DNA of 64,000 nucleotides from assembly GCA_965222425.1 (NCBI GenBank), contig CBDCTW010000020.1, positions 111,002-175,001 of the forward strand. Direction: 5' to 3'. The notes beneath the pieces were generated by a model. It saw nothing but the letters and a program-made list of their open reading frames with translations. It did no database searches and was not told the DNA's origin. The stretch's first letter is position 1; each line of letters opens with the position of its first letter. A program made the translations under genes and the position numbers. Source of the stretch: CBDCNP01 sp965222425. GTDB taxonomy: Bacteria > Acidobacteriota > Vicinamibacteria > Marinacidobacterales > DATDRI01. Below are positions 36,066 through 45,436 of the stretch, one piece after another.

Positions 36066-36269
36066 TTAGGGAAGTTTTGCGAGAACAAAGAGCTTGCCGA
36101 CGCGCTGCGTTTCGTAGCTTATGCCGCGGCCTTCGAGCTCCGCTACCGTGCTGCGAAAATCACGCTCGTTCCCGTACGCTAGGATCAGCGCGCCGCACTT
36201 GTCACAACGGGCCACATCCCTGTGCTTGTTGAGATAGAGCTTTGCTTCCTTCAGACAGCAGTCGTTCAT
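36066..36269 (-). CDS. Small cysteine-containing protein of unknown function (67 aa)
   Basis: A 67-residue protein with CC near the N-terminus and a CDKC pair at about 22-25, followed by GISYETQRVGKLFVLAKLP. The N-terminal half may bind zinc. The ATG lies three bases after the stop of the TIGR02757-type gene, so it is clearly in that operon. I do not recognise the family. Confidence 0.6.
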   Translation of the reverse strand: MNDCCLKEAKLYLNKHRDVARCDKCGALILAYGNERDFRSTVAELEGRGISYETQRVGKLFVLAKLP

Positions 36270-36272
36270 CGA

Positions 36273-37157
36273 TCAAGCCGCGCGCTTCCTGAGACGAAGA
36301 GCTCGCCGAAGATCGCATAAATCACATTGGAGAGTGCGCGGGTGGCGAGGACAACGATTGAGGATTCCCATACGAGAAAGGGCGAAGTCGTACTTGGTGG
36401 GGTCGTCGCGATCGAGACGGGCCAAGAAGTCCGTTATCTCCACCGCCATTTTCCAATCCGGCGTTTTCCTCCGTGCCCAACCAAGATGTCGCCCGATTCG
36501 CGCGATGTGGGTGTCTAGGGGGATCACCAGCTGGGCGGGGGACACGTAATCCCAGAGCCCCAGATCGAGTCCGTCGTCCCGCCGCACCATCCAACGCAAG
36601 TACATGTTGAGCCTTTTGCAAGCACTACCGGCTGCGGGGCTGGGGAAAAAATAGCGGACACCGGCGGAGCGAGGAAGGGTCTTTCTTCCGTAGAGCCCTT
36701 GATGATCGAGCTCCGTCACGCGCGCGCAGAAGCGAGCCAAAGACGGTCCCACGTTTTCTTCCGATGGGTTGTAGACTTCTCGGAAGAAGGCTCCGATGGA
36801 ACCGGCATGCTCCAACATTTGGCGGGCGAACAAGAGCAAACATACGACGTCGGTTCCGCTACTCCAGCGGTGGCGAAAATCGGAGAAATGCTCCGCCTGA
36901 CGGCGCGGTTCGAATTCGCGTACGAACACGCCCGGATGCGATCCCATCCGTGAGAGAACCCGCTCCACGCTCTGGCGAATCGTCGTTACGTTCCCGTACG
37001 CCAGGCTCGCGGCGACAAGCCCCACGACTTCCCGATCCTCGGCTCTCGTGAAACGGCGGGGGAATTCCAGGGGGTCAGACGAAAGGTAACGCTGGTCGTA
37101 ACGCGCGCGGAGAGCATCGAGTCCAGCACGGAGTTGCGCCAACTTATCGGCTCGCAT
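36273..37157 (-). CDS. TIGR02757 family protein
   Basis: The start at 37157 gives MRADKLAQLRAGLDALRARYD; a longer frame begins inside the adjoining insertion element. The 294-residue protein matches the TIGR02757/DUF2400 family (LVAASLAYGNVTTIRQ, RPxxH-less core, GLWDYVSPAQLVIPLDTHI and KYDFALSRMGIL). Function is unknown; the region around PLDTH resembles helix-hairpin-helix glycosylase layouts. Its natural upstream region was displaced by the insertion at 37162-37848, five bases before the ATG. Confidence 0.8.
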   Translation of the reverse strand: MRADKLAQLRAGLDALRARYDQRYLSSDPLEFPRRFTRAEDREVVGLVAASLAYGNVTTIRQSVERVLSRMGSHPGVFVREFEPRRQAEHFSDFRHRWSSGTDVVCLLLFARQMLEHAGSIGAFFREVYNPSEENVGPSLARFCARVTELDHQGLYGRKTLPRSAGVRYFFPSPAAGSACKRLNMYLRWMVRRDDGLDLGLWDYVSPAQLVIPLDTHIARIGRHLGWARRKTPDWKMAVEITDFLARLDRDDPTKYDFALSRMGILNRCPRHPRTLQCDLCDLRRALRLRKRAA

Positions 37158-37169
37158 TGTAATTCTGTT

Positions 37170-37840
37170 GGGTCTACGCGGATTCGTGTGGGTTGAAGAC
37201 GGCATTTCTGGGTAATGGCGGAAGGAATGCCGCCACGATCTTCAGCTTGAGATATTCCTCGTCGCGATAGCCGTAGGCGCGTCGTTGCAGCACACGGATT
37301 TTGTTGTTGACCCCTTCAACTAGGAGGCGCAGACGTTCCATCTCGGCCACCGCCTTGTCCGGCATATCCCGGCACAGCTTGCCCACATGCGTCGCAAAAC
37401 GCTAGGTGTAGCGCGAGTTGTTCGCCAGCCAGTCCAGGTGTTCTACATGCAAACCGCCGCACCCAGGACAGTTGACGCGCCAACGCTCGTATTCCAGAGA
37501 GATCCGCCAGCCTGCCAACGACAGGTCGCGGACCCGGCACACTTGCTTGTCATAGCGCCCCCGGCACCGTTGCCCACAGTAAGAGCAAACAGCTGTTTTT
37601 TTCGCCTCTTGAGCTGGATGACGCGGGCGTATCGGTCATCGAATACACCCTTCAATCCGGCACCAGCCACGAAACCTGGCAGCGCAAACAGCGAGCGGAT
37701 CGACTGGGAATTTTTCACTCGGTTAGCCTATCCGAAAAATGGACCACTTTTCAGCACCTGATGAAGTCTGGATACCTTTCCCACACAATGAGTTACACTG
37801 TTTTCCGTCAGGACTTACCCACACGAATCCGCGTAGACCC
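37170..37840 (-). mobile_element. Internally deleted ISL3-family insertion sequence
   Basis: The 671-bp element is bounded by perfect 24-bp terminal inverted repeats (37170-37193 and 37817-37840, starting GGGTCTACGCGG). It is flanked by an 8-bp direct repeat ATTCTGTT (37162-37169 and 37841-37848). Eight-base target duplications are typical of ISL3 elements. The transposase inside is broken and lacks its catalytic core. The element sits in the gap between pyrC and the TIGR02757-type gene. Confidence 0.95.
37174..37718 (-). pseudogene. ISL3-family transposase remnant
   Basis: The N-terminal part begins MKNSQSIRSLF (37718). After a run of seven A (37602-37596) the protein continues in another frame with the zinc-binding CSYCGQRCRGRY...NCPGCGGLHVEHLDWL region. 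An in-frame TAG (37404-37402) replaces what should be a Lys/Arg codon in RYT-x-RFATHVGKLCRD. After AVAEMERLR the sequence jumps to the C-terminal end KIRVLQRRAYGYRDEEYLKLK, so the DDE catalytic domain is deleted. Three independent lesions make it inactive. Confidence 0.93.
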
Positions 37841-37847
37841 ATTCTGT

Positions 37848-39155
37848 TTAAGGTTTTGGGTTTTCCTCGTTCTCGGCTTCCCAGACGACGCGGCCACCGG
37901 CCAGCGTGGCCACCGGGCGACCCTGGAGGTTCCATCCGACGAACGGAGTGTTCCGTCCCTTCGAACGAAACGTTTCTGGTCGGACGGTGAACGATCGGTC
38001 GAGATCGAGAATCGTGAGGTCAGCATCGGCGCCAACCACGAGACTGCCTTTGGGAATACCGAGTATGTGGGCAGGATTCGGGGCGAGGAGCTCGATGAGC
38101 CGGGAAAGGGAGACGATGCCTGATCTCACCAGTCGATCCAGGCACAAGGGCACCGCGGTCTCCAGGCCAACGATTCCGAAGTCAGCCTTGTCGTACTCGA
38201 CGCACTTGTCGTCGACGTGATGTGGAGCGTGGTCGGTGGCGATGGCGTCGATCGTGCCATCGGCTAGCCCAGAAATCATCGACTGTCGCTCCTCTTCCGA
38301 GCGCAGCGGCGGTTTCATCTTCGTGTTGGGGTCGTACCCTCGGACCGCTTCGTCCGTCAACAATAGATGATGCGGCGTCACCTCACAGGTGATGGGTAGC
38401 CCTCTACTCTTGGCCTGTCGGACCGCTTCGAGGGCGCCGCTAGTAGAAAGATGTGCGATGTGGAGCTTGGCGCCAGTGAGCTCCGCGAGGATGATGTTTC
38501 GTCGCACCGCGATCTCCTCCGATGCCGCGGGGATTCCCCGGAGGCCAAGAGAAGTCGACCAATAGCCTTCGTGCATCGTTCCACCGGGATGAAGGGCGAG
38601 GGTCTCACAATGCTCGATGATGGGGATGTCGAAGATGGTGGCGTACTCCATGGCACGCCGCATCAGGAGCGGATCTTCGACTGGACGTCCGTCATCCGAG
38701 ATCGCGACCGCCCCGGCGGAGACGAGATCGCCGATCTCGGTGAGCTTGTTTCCCTCGAGGCCCTTCGAGATCGCCCCCACCGGATAAACGTTCACCTTGC
38801 CGGCTTCGGCGGCTCGTCGAAGGATGAATTCAGTCACCGCGGCGGTGTCGTTGGTAGGTGACGTATTTGCCATGGTCGCCACCGAAGTGAAACCACCGGC
38901 CACCGCGGCCGCGGAGCCGCTTTCGATCGTTTCCTTGAACTCGAAGCCGGGCTCACGGAAGTGAACGTGCATATCGATCAATCCGGGAACGACGACCCGA
39001 TTGCTGGCGTCGAGGATCTCGGCACCGGAAGCCGCGAGTTGCGTGCCCACTGCCCCCACTGCGGAGATGCGACCGTCCTCGATCAGAATGTCGGCGACCG
39101 CGTCCACGTCGGAGACTGGGTCGATAACCCGTCCGTTTCTAACGAGAAGGCGCAT
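37848..39155 (-). CDS. pyrC: Dihydroorotase
   Basis: The start at 39155 (MRLLVRNGRVIDP) overlaps the pyrB stop (39139) by 17 bases; an upstream frame begins at 39173. The 435-residue amidohydrolase has the DMHVHFREPG metal site, and HxH and Asp ligands in EHCETLALHP and ATDHAPHH. It closes carbamoyl-aspartate to dihydroorotate. The stop TAA uses the first base of the insertion's target duplication (37848). Confidence 0.96.
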   Translation of the reverse strand: MRLLVRNGRVIDPVSDVDAVADILIEDGRISAVGAVGTQLAASGAEILDASNRVVVPGLIDMHVHFREPGFEFKETIESGSAAAVAGGFTSVATMANTSPTNDTAAVTEFILRRAAEAGKVNVYPVGAISKGLEGNKLTEIGDLVSAGAVAISDDGRPVEDPLLMRRAMEYATIFDIPIIEHCETLALHPGGTMHEGYWSTSLGLRGIPAASEEIAVRRNIILAELTGAKLHIAHLSTSGALEAVRQAKSRGLPITCEVTPHHLLLTDEAVRGYDPNTKMKPPLRSEEERQSMISGLADGTIDAIATDHAPHHVDDKCVEYDKADFGIVGLETAVPLCLDRLVRSGIVSLSRLIELLAPNPAHILGIPKGSLVVGADADLTILDLDRSFTVRPETFRSKGRNTPFVGWNLQGRPVATLAGGRVVWEAENEENPKP

Positions 39156-40128
39156 CGTCCTCGAGTTGAGCATCCTTCCTGCTTGGCTTACTTGGCTTGT
39201 CGGGCTCGGGACTGGCGGCAGTGAGAAGGTAAAGCACCGCCATGCGGACCGCGACGCCGTTCGTGACCTGATCGAGAATCACTGATTGAGGGCCGTCCGC
39301 GACGCCCGATTCGATCTCGACGCCGCGATTCAAAGGGCCCGGGTGCATCAAAATGGCATCGGGCTTCGCCCGTCCCAACCTTTCCGACGTTAACCCGTAG
39401 AGTCGAAAGTACTCGCGCGCCGAGGGGAACGCGTTCCCGGCCATTCGCTCCATTTGGATACGCAGCATCATCACGACGTCGACACCTTCGATCGCCTCGT
39501 CGAGTGTCCGGGCCACGCGGGCGCCGAGCTTCTCGATGCCGGGCGGCATGAGAGTGGGCGGACCGCAAAGTACCACGTCCGCTCCCATCTTATTGAGTAA
39601 CCACAGATTGGATCGCGCCACTCGACTGTGGAGGATGTCCCCGACGATCGCGACTCGAAGCCCGTTCAGCTTTTCTTTTCGTTCCCTGATCGTGAAGGCG
39701 TCCAGCAGTGCCTGAGTTGGGTGCTCGTGCATTCCATCGCCGGCGTTCACCACCGACGACTTGCACATACGGGCGAGGAAGTGTGGTGCGCCCGAGGACG
39801 CGTGTCGCACAATTAGAATGTCGGGCGCCATGGCTTCCAAGTTGCGCACGGTGTCGAGCAGGCTCTCTCCTTTGGAAAGGGCGCTACCGGCCGAGCCGAA
39901 GTTGAGGGCGTCGGCGGAGAGTCGCTTCTCGGCGATTTCGAACGAGGCTCGGGTTCGAGTGCTCGCCTCGAAGAAGAGGTTGACGATAGTCCGGCCCCTC
40001 AAGGTAGGGACCTTTTTGATAGGCCGGCTCGCGATCTCTTTGAAGGAGGAGGCCGTATCCAGGATGAGCTTTATTTCGTCGGGAGATAGCTCTTCGATGC
40101 CGAGAAGGTCCTTTCGCTCGAGCCTCAT
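39139..40128 (-). CDS. pyrB: Aspartate carbamoyltransferase catalytic subunit
   Basis: A 329-residue enzyme with STRTRASFE (carbamoyl-phosphate loop) and HPTQALLD. It joins carbamoyl phosphate and aspartate. Its start overlaps the pyrR stop by four bases. No pyrI regulatory chain is present, so it is likely unregulated at the enzyme level, with control through PyrR. Confidence 0.97.
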   Translation of the reverse strand: MRLERKDLLGIEELSPDEIKLILDTASSFKEIASRPIKKVPTLRGRTIVNLFFEASTRTRASFEIAEKRLSADALNFGSAGSALSKGESLLDTVRNLEAMAPDILIVRHASSGAPHFLARMCKSSVVNAGDGMHEHPTQALLDAFTIRERKEKLNGLRVAIVGDILHSRVARSNLWLLNKMGADVVLCGPPTLMPPGIEKLGARVARTLDEAIEGVDVVMMLRIQMERMAGNAFPSAREYFRLYGLTSERLGRAKPDAILMHPGPLNRGVEIESGVADGPQSVILDQVTNGVAVRMAVLYLLTAASPEPDKPSKPSRKDAQLEDDAPSR

Positions 40129-40673
40129 CCGCGCTCCTCCGTGAGGATGACCTCGTCGCGGCCATCTTCCTCTTCGAGAAGGACATCGACCATTTGGCGT
40201 TTCGAGGTCGAGACTTCTTTGCCTACATAGTCCGCCCTGATGGGTAGCTCGCGGCCGCCCCGGTCCACCAACACCATGAGCTCGATCCTCTCTGGTCGAC
40301 CGAAGTCGATGAGCTGATCGAGGGCTGCTCTCACCGTGCGACCTGTGAACAGCACGTCGTCCACCAGTACGATGCGCTGGCCGTCGATGGCGAAGGGGAG
40401 TTGGGTCTCCCGGACCAGCGGCTGCGAGGCGATGTCCGTCAAATCGTCTCGATAGAGCGTGATGTCGATGATTCCTACCGGGATGTCGATTCCGGTGCGG
40501 GAACCGATGAGATTGGAGAGTCGCTCGGCTAGAGGGACGCCGCGGCTCCGGATACCCACAAGAACGAGCCTCTCGGCGCCCCCACCACCTTCGATGATCT
40601 CATCGGCGACCCGGGAGATCGCCTCGGCGATCGCGTCCGCGTCCATCACCGTGGAGACTTCGCTATTGCGCAT
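40125..40673 (-). CDS. pyrR: Bifunctional pyrimidine regulator / uracil phosphoribosyltransferase PyrR
   Basis: A 182-residue PRTase with the PRPP loop VLVDDVLFTGRTVRAALD and the VGIRSRGVPLAERL segment. PyrR binds pyr mRNA to attenuate the operon in a UMP-dependent way and can make UMP from uracil. It starts the pyrR-pyrB-pyrC chain. I found no clear PyrR-binding loop in the 69 bases upstream. A second Met (residue 10) is also a possible start. Confidence 0.95.
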   Translation of the reverse strand: MRNSEVSTVMDADAIAEAISRVADEIIEGGGGAERLVLVGIRSRGVPLAERLSNLIGSRTGIDIPVGIIDITLYRDDLTDIASQPLVRETQLPFAIDGQRIVLVDDVLFTGRTVRAALDQLIDFGRPERIELMVLVDRGGRELPIRADYVGKEVSTSKRQMVDVLLEEEDGRDEVILTEERG

Positions 40674-40742
40674 ATCCGGGGTCCGAGGCCGGCCAATACT
40701 AGCACAGCCATGTCCGCGGCCAGCGGGCCCGGCTGAAGGCTC

Positions 40743-42593
40743 CTACTCTCCTTCGTCCAGAACTCCCGGGAGGAGGTCGAGTGGAGAGGGGAATTCGTAG
40801 GGCACTTCGCCGCTCCGAGGCTCGATGAGGAAATTACGGTAGGAAGAGATGAACGCTACCGGCTGGCTCCTGACCAGCGACTTCTCTAGCACGCCGGTCA
40901 GCAGCTTCCCATCCATGTCTTGCCCCAAGGGTAGTCCCATCAGGTAGAGAAGAGTGGGGGTGATGTCGACGACCGAAGCCCCTTGGATCTTCGCACCGAT
41001 TGCGATGCCCAGACCGTAGAAGAGAACCAAACCGTCGGGACCTTGATCGTGGTATCCGGATCGATGTGGATTCCGTTTCACCCACTCCACGATGCGTTGT
41101 GCCAGGGGCAGCGGCTCGATACCGTGCCCGGACATGACGACGAGGATCTCGTTGGGCCGCATGGATTGCAGGTGCTCGCCCAAGATGGCGTCCAGCTGAT
41201 TGTAGTATGCGTCGACGACTCGGCCGTATTTCCTCAGCTCCGCTTCGCTGACGTCTCCGAATTCATCCGGGCTGTGATAGCGCATGAACGAATGCCCCAC
41301 CACGTCCAACCCGAAAAAGTAGATCCCGTAGACCTGTGGATCGTACATCGCTCGAAGCATTCCACCGATACGCTGATAGGTCGCGTCATCGGCGAGCGCA
41401 CGTCTCTTCAAGTCCTGCTTCCAATCGAAGTCGTCGTCGGGGATGGTCTCCGAGTCGTCGACGAATCGTGTGATCTGCGCCTCGTCGATCTCGGAAGGTG
41501 AGACGACGTATTCCTTCAGAACCTCGAAAAGCTCCGGTGGGTAGGTGAGTTGAGGCAGCGCGGGATCGAAGCTCTCTCGCACTTGGCGATGGAATAGCTC
41601 GGAGACGATGAAACCGTTCACTTTCTCGGCGGGATATGTTGCCCACCACCGGACGAGCCCCACGTCGACGCCAAAACTGCTTAAGATGTTCCAGAAACTT
41701 TGGCAACGGCGCTGTTGCGATGATACCGCAGCTCTCTTCAATAGCCCGGTTCGTTCCAGCGATCGCATGAAGATCCCGTCCGGAAGACGGGAGAACAGCG
41801 GTTCTACTCCCGGAAGTCGATATCGGTAGAAACCGGTGAGCCCATGCTGGCGAGGCAGCTTTCCGGTGGCGACGCTCGTCCATATCGCCAAGGACTCGGT
41901 CGGATAGAGAGTTTTGAGGGCACCGGCTGTGCCGCCTTCGATGAGTCTCGCGAAGTTAGGAAGCCTCCCTGCCGCAACCGCAGGGAGGACGTAAGACATG
42001 GACGCGCCCTCGATTCCAATTATCGTCAGACGGCGTGGAAGAGGGGTGTCGGCAAGCGGAAGACGCGGAACCACGCGCGCTCGTTCCGAGCTTGGCGGTC
42101 GGAAATAAAACGGGAGAAGGATCGAAGCCGTCGTTGCAAGAAGAACGAGCGCATAGCCGATCGCGACGCCGCGTCTTCCGAACGAGTAGCGGAACAGACC
42201 GAGCACGAGGAGGATGGCCGCCGCGGCGGATAGTGTGGTTGCCGCGGCAGCGATGGCTCGTATGGCTTCGTGCGTCAGATAGAGGCGAAAGTGGAACAGG
42301 TTGTGCCAAAGCAGCACCGCTCCCAGGGCAAGGACGAGCATCAGGAGCCACGTCAAGAGTCGGAATGAGAACCAGGCGGGTTGCAGAGGTTGACCTCGTA
42401 TCGCCTCGACCACAACCAAGAGGAGCCAGAAGGAAAGCCCTGCCGCCAATCCGTAGGTCACGGCGAGCGTTCCCCAAACTCGCCAGACGGTTGCGATGTC
42501 GAGTGGTACTTCGGGATTTAGGAGGAGGAGCGCCTGAGTCAGGAGCAACGCAGCGAGAAAGCCGCCCAGCAAGCTATTGGTGAGTCGTCTCAT
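40743..42593 (-). CDS. Membrane-anchored type I phosphodiesterase/alkaline-phosphatase-superfamily protein
   Basis: A 616-residue protein. The first ~170 residues hold about five membrane segments. Then come alkaline-phosphatase-fold motifs: TIIGIEGASMSYVLPAVAAG, YPTESLAIWTSVATGKLPRQHG and FGLDVVGHSFMRYHSPDEF. The usual DHG metal motif is SGHGIEP. This suggests a phosphodiesterase or nucleotide pyrophosphatase-like hydrolase, possibly acting on envelope glycolipids. Substrate unknown. Confidence 0.8.
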   Translation of the reverse strand: MRRLTNSLLGGFLAALLLTQALLLLNPEVPLDIATVWRVWGTLAVTYGLAAGLSFWLLLVVVEAIRGQPLQPAWFSFRLLTWLLMLVLALGAVLLWHNLFHFRLYLTHEAIRAIAAAATTLSAAAAILLVLGLFRYSFGRRGVAIGYALVLLATTASILLPFYFRPPSSERARVVPRLPLADTPLPRRLTIIGIEGASMSYVLPAVAAGRLPNFARLIEGGTAGALKTLYPTESLAIWTSVATGKLPRQHGLTGFYRYRLPGVEPLFSRLPDGIFMRSLERTGLLKRAAVSSQQRRCQSFWNILSSFGVDVGLVRWWATYPAEKVNGFIVSELFHRQVRESFDPALPQLTYPPELFEVLKEYVVSPSEIDEAQITRFVDDSETIPDDDFDWKQDLKRRALADDATYQRIGGMLRAMYDPQVYGIYFFGLDVVGHSFMRYHSPDEFGDVSEAELRKYGRVVDAYYNQLDAILGEHLQSMRPNEILVVMSGHGIEPLPLAQRIVEWVKRNPHRSGYHDQGPDGLVLFYGLGIAIGAKIQGASVVDITPTLLYLMGLPLGQDMDGKLLTGVLEKSLVRSQPVAFISSYRNFLIEPRSGEVPYEFPSPLDLLPGVLDEGE

Positions 42594-42648
42594 CTTTGCC
42601 GTCCATTCGCCTCAATTCGCGTCAATTCAGCCTCAGGGCGAGCACGTT

Positions 42649-43623
42649 TTAGCTCGCATGCCCAACCTCTCTAAGCCGCTCCAGGAAGTCTTCAATGTCG
42701 GGCGGCAGCGGCGCCTCGAACCGCAAGGTCTCGCCGGTGCGGGGGTGTCGGAAACCTAGAACCGCCGCGTGGAGCGCCGGTCGATCGAGCGTCTGGAGGA
42801 TCTGGAAAACAGCCTGACGGCCGGCGGGAGGGCGACGCGCGCGGCCGTAGTCCTTGTCTCCTACGATCGGAAATCCTGCTTCGGAGAGGTGGACGCGAAT
42901 CTGGTGTGTGCGGCCGGTCTCGATGCGGACCGAAAGGAGCGTCGATAACGGAAGAACTTCCAGCCTGGTGACCTGGGTGACGGCTGGCTTGGCGCGTCGA
43001 GAGCGACTCGAGAACTTCTTGCGGTTGTGGACGTCGCGGCCGAGAGGTTTCTCGATTCGAAGAGTGGACGGTGGTCGTCCGTAAACGAGGGCTAGGTATT
43101 GCTTATCCACAGAGCGGCCAGCGAACTGACGGGCAATGGCCTGGTGGGAGGCGTCGTTCTTGGCCACTACCAATAATCCCGAAGTACCGCGGTCTAATCG
43201 ATGCACGATTCCGGGACGAGCGACACCACCGACTCCGCTCAAGTTGGGACAGTGGTGCAGCAGGGCATTCACCAGTGTACCAGTGCGGTGTCCGGGTGCC
43301 GGATGAACGACCATGAAGGGACGTTTGTTGACCACGAGGAAGTCGTCGTCCTCATATATGACGTCAAGGGGAATCGGCTCGGGTGCAGCGTCGGCGGGCT
43401 GCGGTGGCAGCAACTCCACGACTACTTCCTCTCCCCGGTGAAGGATGTGCGACGGGCGAACCCGTTTGCCCCCCACACTCACCAAGCCGTCTTGGATCCA
43501 TCGCTTGGCTTGGGCCCGGCTTGCGTCGGGGACATGAGCGGGCAAGGCTCTATCGAGACGGTCGTTTTCCTCTTCGGCGGGAACCATCCAGCGTATTGTT
43601 CGAGAGGGGGAGTCTGGGGTCAA
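42649..43623 (-). CDS. rluD: 23S rRNA pseudouridine synthase RluD-type
   Basis: A 324-residue protein with an N-terminal S4 domain (residues about 18-70) and the RluA-family catalytic motif HRLDRGTSGLLVVAKND. GRTHQIRVHLSEAGFPIVGD is the family C-terminal signature. It modifies 23S rRNA helix 69 uridines. TTG is the best start. It adjoins lgt and lspA. Confidence 0.93.
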   Translation of the reverse strand: MTPDSPSRTIRWMVPAEEENDRLDRALPAHVPDASRAQAKRWIQDGLVSVGGKRVRPSHILHRGEEVVVELLPPQPADAAPEPIPLDVIYEDDDFLVVNKRPFMVVHPAPGHRTGTLVNALLHHCPNLSGVGGVARPGIVHRLDRGTSGLLVVAKNDASHQAIARQFAGRSVDKQYLALVYGRPPSTLRIEKPLGRDVHNRKKFSSRSRRAKPAVTQVTRLEVLPLSTLLSVRIETGRTHQIRVHLSEAGFPIVGDKDYGRARRPPAGRQAVFQILQTLDRPALHAAVLGFRHPRTGETLRFEAPLPPDIEDFLERLREVGHAS

Positions 43624-43651
43624 AGCCAGGTCACTGACATCAGTGAAGCAA

Positions 43652-44458
43652 CTACGCTAGTTTGGCTCGGGGCCTCTGGCGGAGAAAGAACATCGCGAGG
43701 ATAGCGACTCCGAACATGACCAAGGCAATGAACTGGGATGTCGACAGTGCCCCCGAGAGGACGGTGCCTCTACCTAGGTCACCGCGGAAAAACTCGATGA
43801 TGAAACGTGCTACCGAATAAAGGGCAACGTAGGTCCAAAATATCTGGCCGTCGAAACGCTTCCTCGTAGACAACCACATCAGATAAGCGAAAACGGCAAA
43901 CTCAGCACCAGCCTCGTATAGCTGGGTGGGGTGAAGTGCGATCCTCAGCGGCACGCCCACGACTTGATGTGCATAGTCGTTGGTGAAGGTAACTCCGAGG
44001 AGCGACGTCGTGGGTTTGCCGTAGCAACAACCGGCCGCGAAACACCCCAACCTTCCGATGCCGTGTCCGAGAGCGATGGACGGGGCTAGGATGTCTCCCA
44101 TCGGCCAGGGGGCCAGGCGGTGCTTGCCAAGGTACCAAAGAGCAGCGAGGATCGCGGCCACCAAACCACCGTAGAAGATTCCGCCCGAGCGCAGAAGACT
44201 CCAAGGATCGTGTTGATAGTGATCCCAGTCCACGATGAGTAGGAGGAGCTTGGCTCCCACGAGCGCCGCGACGAGAATGTAAAGGCCGAGATCCATCGTC
44301 ATTCGGGTCTCGACACCGATTCTCTTTGCTCTCGTTGCCGCAAGCCGGAGTGCGATGAGAAACCCCGCGGCGAGTAGAAAGCCGTAAGTATGAAGAATCG
44401 GGTGGAATGTCTTCCCGAGTAGTGTGATCTGACCGAAATCGATGAGCTTCGGATACAT
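43652..44458 (-). CDS. lgt: Prolipoprotein diacylglyceryl transferase
   Basis: A 268-residue membrane protein with about seven helices and the motif HGIGRLGCFAAGCCYGKPT (family arginine and glycine motif), plus the late FIIEFFRGDLGRG. It adds diacylglycerol to the lipobox Cys of preprolipoproteins. It is 12 bases from lspA, so the two act in sequence. Confidence 0.95.
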   Translation of the reverse strand: MYPKLIDFGQITLLGKTFHPILHTYGFLLAAGFLIALRLAATRAKRIGVETRMTMDLGLYILVAALVGAKLLLLIVDWDHYQHDPWSLLRSGGIFYGGLVAAILAALWYLGKHRLAPWPMGDILAPSIALGHGIGRLGCFAAGCCYGKPTTSLLGVTFTNDYAHQVVGVPLRIALHPTQLYEAGAEFAVFAYLMWLSTRKRFDGQIFWTYVALYSVARFIIEFFRGDLGRGTVLSGALSTSQFIALVMFGVAILAMFFLRQRPRAKLA

Positions 44459-44470
44459 TCTTATCGGCGT

Positions 44471-45004
44471 CTAGGAACCAATATCAGGATCATCAACTCT
44501 CTGGTGTGCTGGACGGTGCGTTGCGCCTTTTGGCTCACGGTGCAACAACGTATCCAGCAAGAGCAACCCAACGCCGGTGCAAATGGCGGCGTCGGCGACG
44601 TTGAAAGCCGGCCAGTGAGATCCTCGGTAGAAGACGTCGAGGAAGTCCACCACGTAGCCCAGCCGAATGCGGTCGATGATATTGCCCGCCGCCCCTCCCA
44701 CGATGAAGGCGAGACCAAAGTGACTGAGCCGCTCGTGAGACGGAGTTCGAATCGCGTATGCGGCCACCGCACCCAATGCGACGATGGAGAGGAGCGTCAC
44801 GAGGATCGGCTTGTAAGGTAGGGCGTGGGCCGACAGCAGACCGAACGCCATCCCACTGTTGCGCACCAAGGTGATGTGGAAAAGCCCGGGTATGACGGGA
44901 ATGGATTCCCCGAGACCCATGTTCGCGCTCACAAAGAGCTTGCTGGCCTGATCTAGTGCGAGGACGATCAAGATGATCGCAGCCAACCCGAGTCGAGCGC
45001 GCAT
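44471..45004 (-). CDS. lspA: Lipoprotein signal peptidase II
   Basis: A 177-residue membrane aspartyl protease. The catalytic Asp motifs are GNIIDR and FNVADAAI, with VVDFLDVF between. Four membrane helices. It cleaves the signal peptide after Lgt modifies the Cys. The C-terminal ~20 residues are variable. Confidence 0.95.
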   Translation of the reverse strand: MRARLGLAAIILIVLALDQASKLFVSANMGLGESIPVIPGLFHITLVRNSGMAFGLLSAHALPYKPILVTLLSIVALGAVAAYAIRTPSHERLSHFGLAFIVGGAAGNIIDRIRLGYVVDFLDVFYRGSHWPAFNVADAAICTGVGLLLLDTLLHREPKGATHRPAHQRVDDPDIGS

Positions 45005-45436
45005 GTGGTTAGGTCTCTGTGGTCGATCTGCCTGTAAGATACAACCTAATGGGGGGATAGCCCCCTCTCAGCCTAGCACCACGCGCCGCAGATGCAAAAT
45101 CGGCTGCCCAGGCTCGTCGCCTCTGGCGTTGAAGCTACCCGTCTTGCCATGGGTGCCAGCCGTGATCTATATTAGCCACATCGAGTTGCACCGTTTGTGC
45201 CGTCCGAGCCGGAACCGTCCCGAAAGATCTTCTGCTGATGCCGGCCACTCGCGCCGATCTGCTTGACCCTTCACTCTCGCGACACGCTTTCCAACGATCG
45301 CGTGGCATGGACAATTTCCCCACAACACGGTACCGCACAGGAGCTGGAGAAACGTGCTAGTCATTGCCGGGGCGGGCGGTTACGCGCGAGGCCAGATTCG
45401 TTCGGATCGCCTCGAGCTTTCCACGTGAGGGAGTGA
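45005..45436. other. Gene-free divergent region between lspA and the response regulator
   Basis: 432 bases with no ORF I can support and no consensus promoter. A GGGGG-ATAG-CCCCC stem sits near 45055-45066, in the lspA leader. A small AT-poor inverted repeat is seen around 45290-45310. Otherwise I see nothing specific. Confidence 0.4.

Noticed and set aside
40674..40742. PyrR attenuator in the pyr leader
   Set aside because: I could not find the conserved PyrR-binding loop or a terminator in this short gap.
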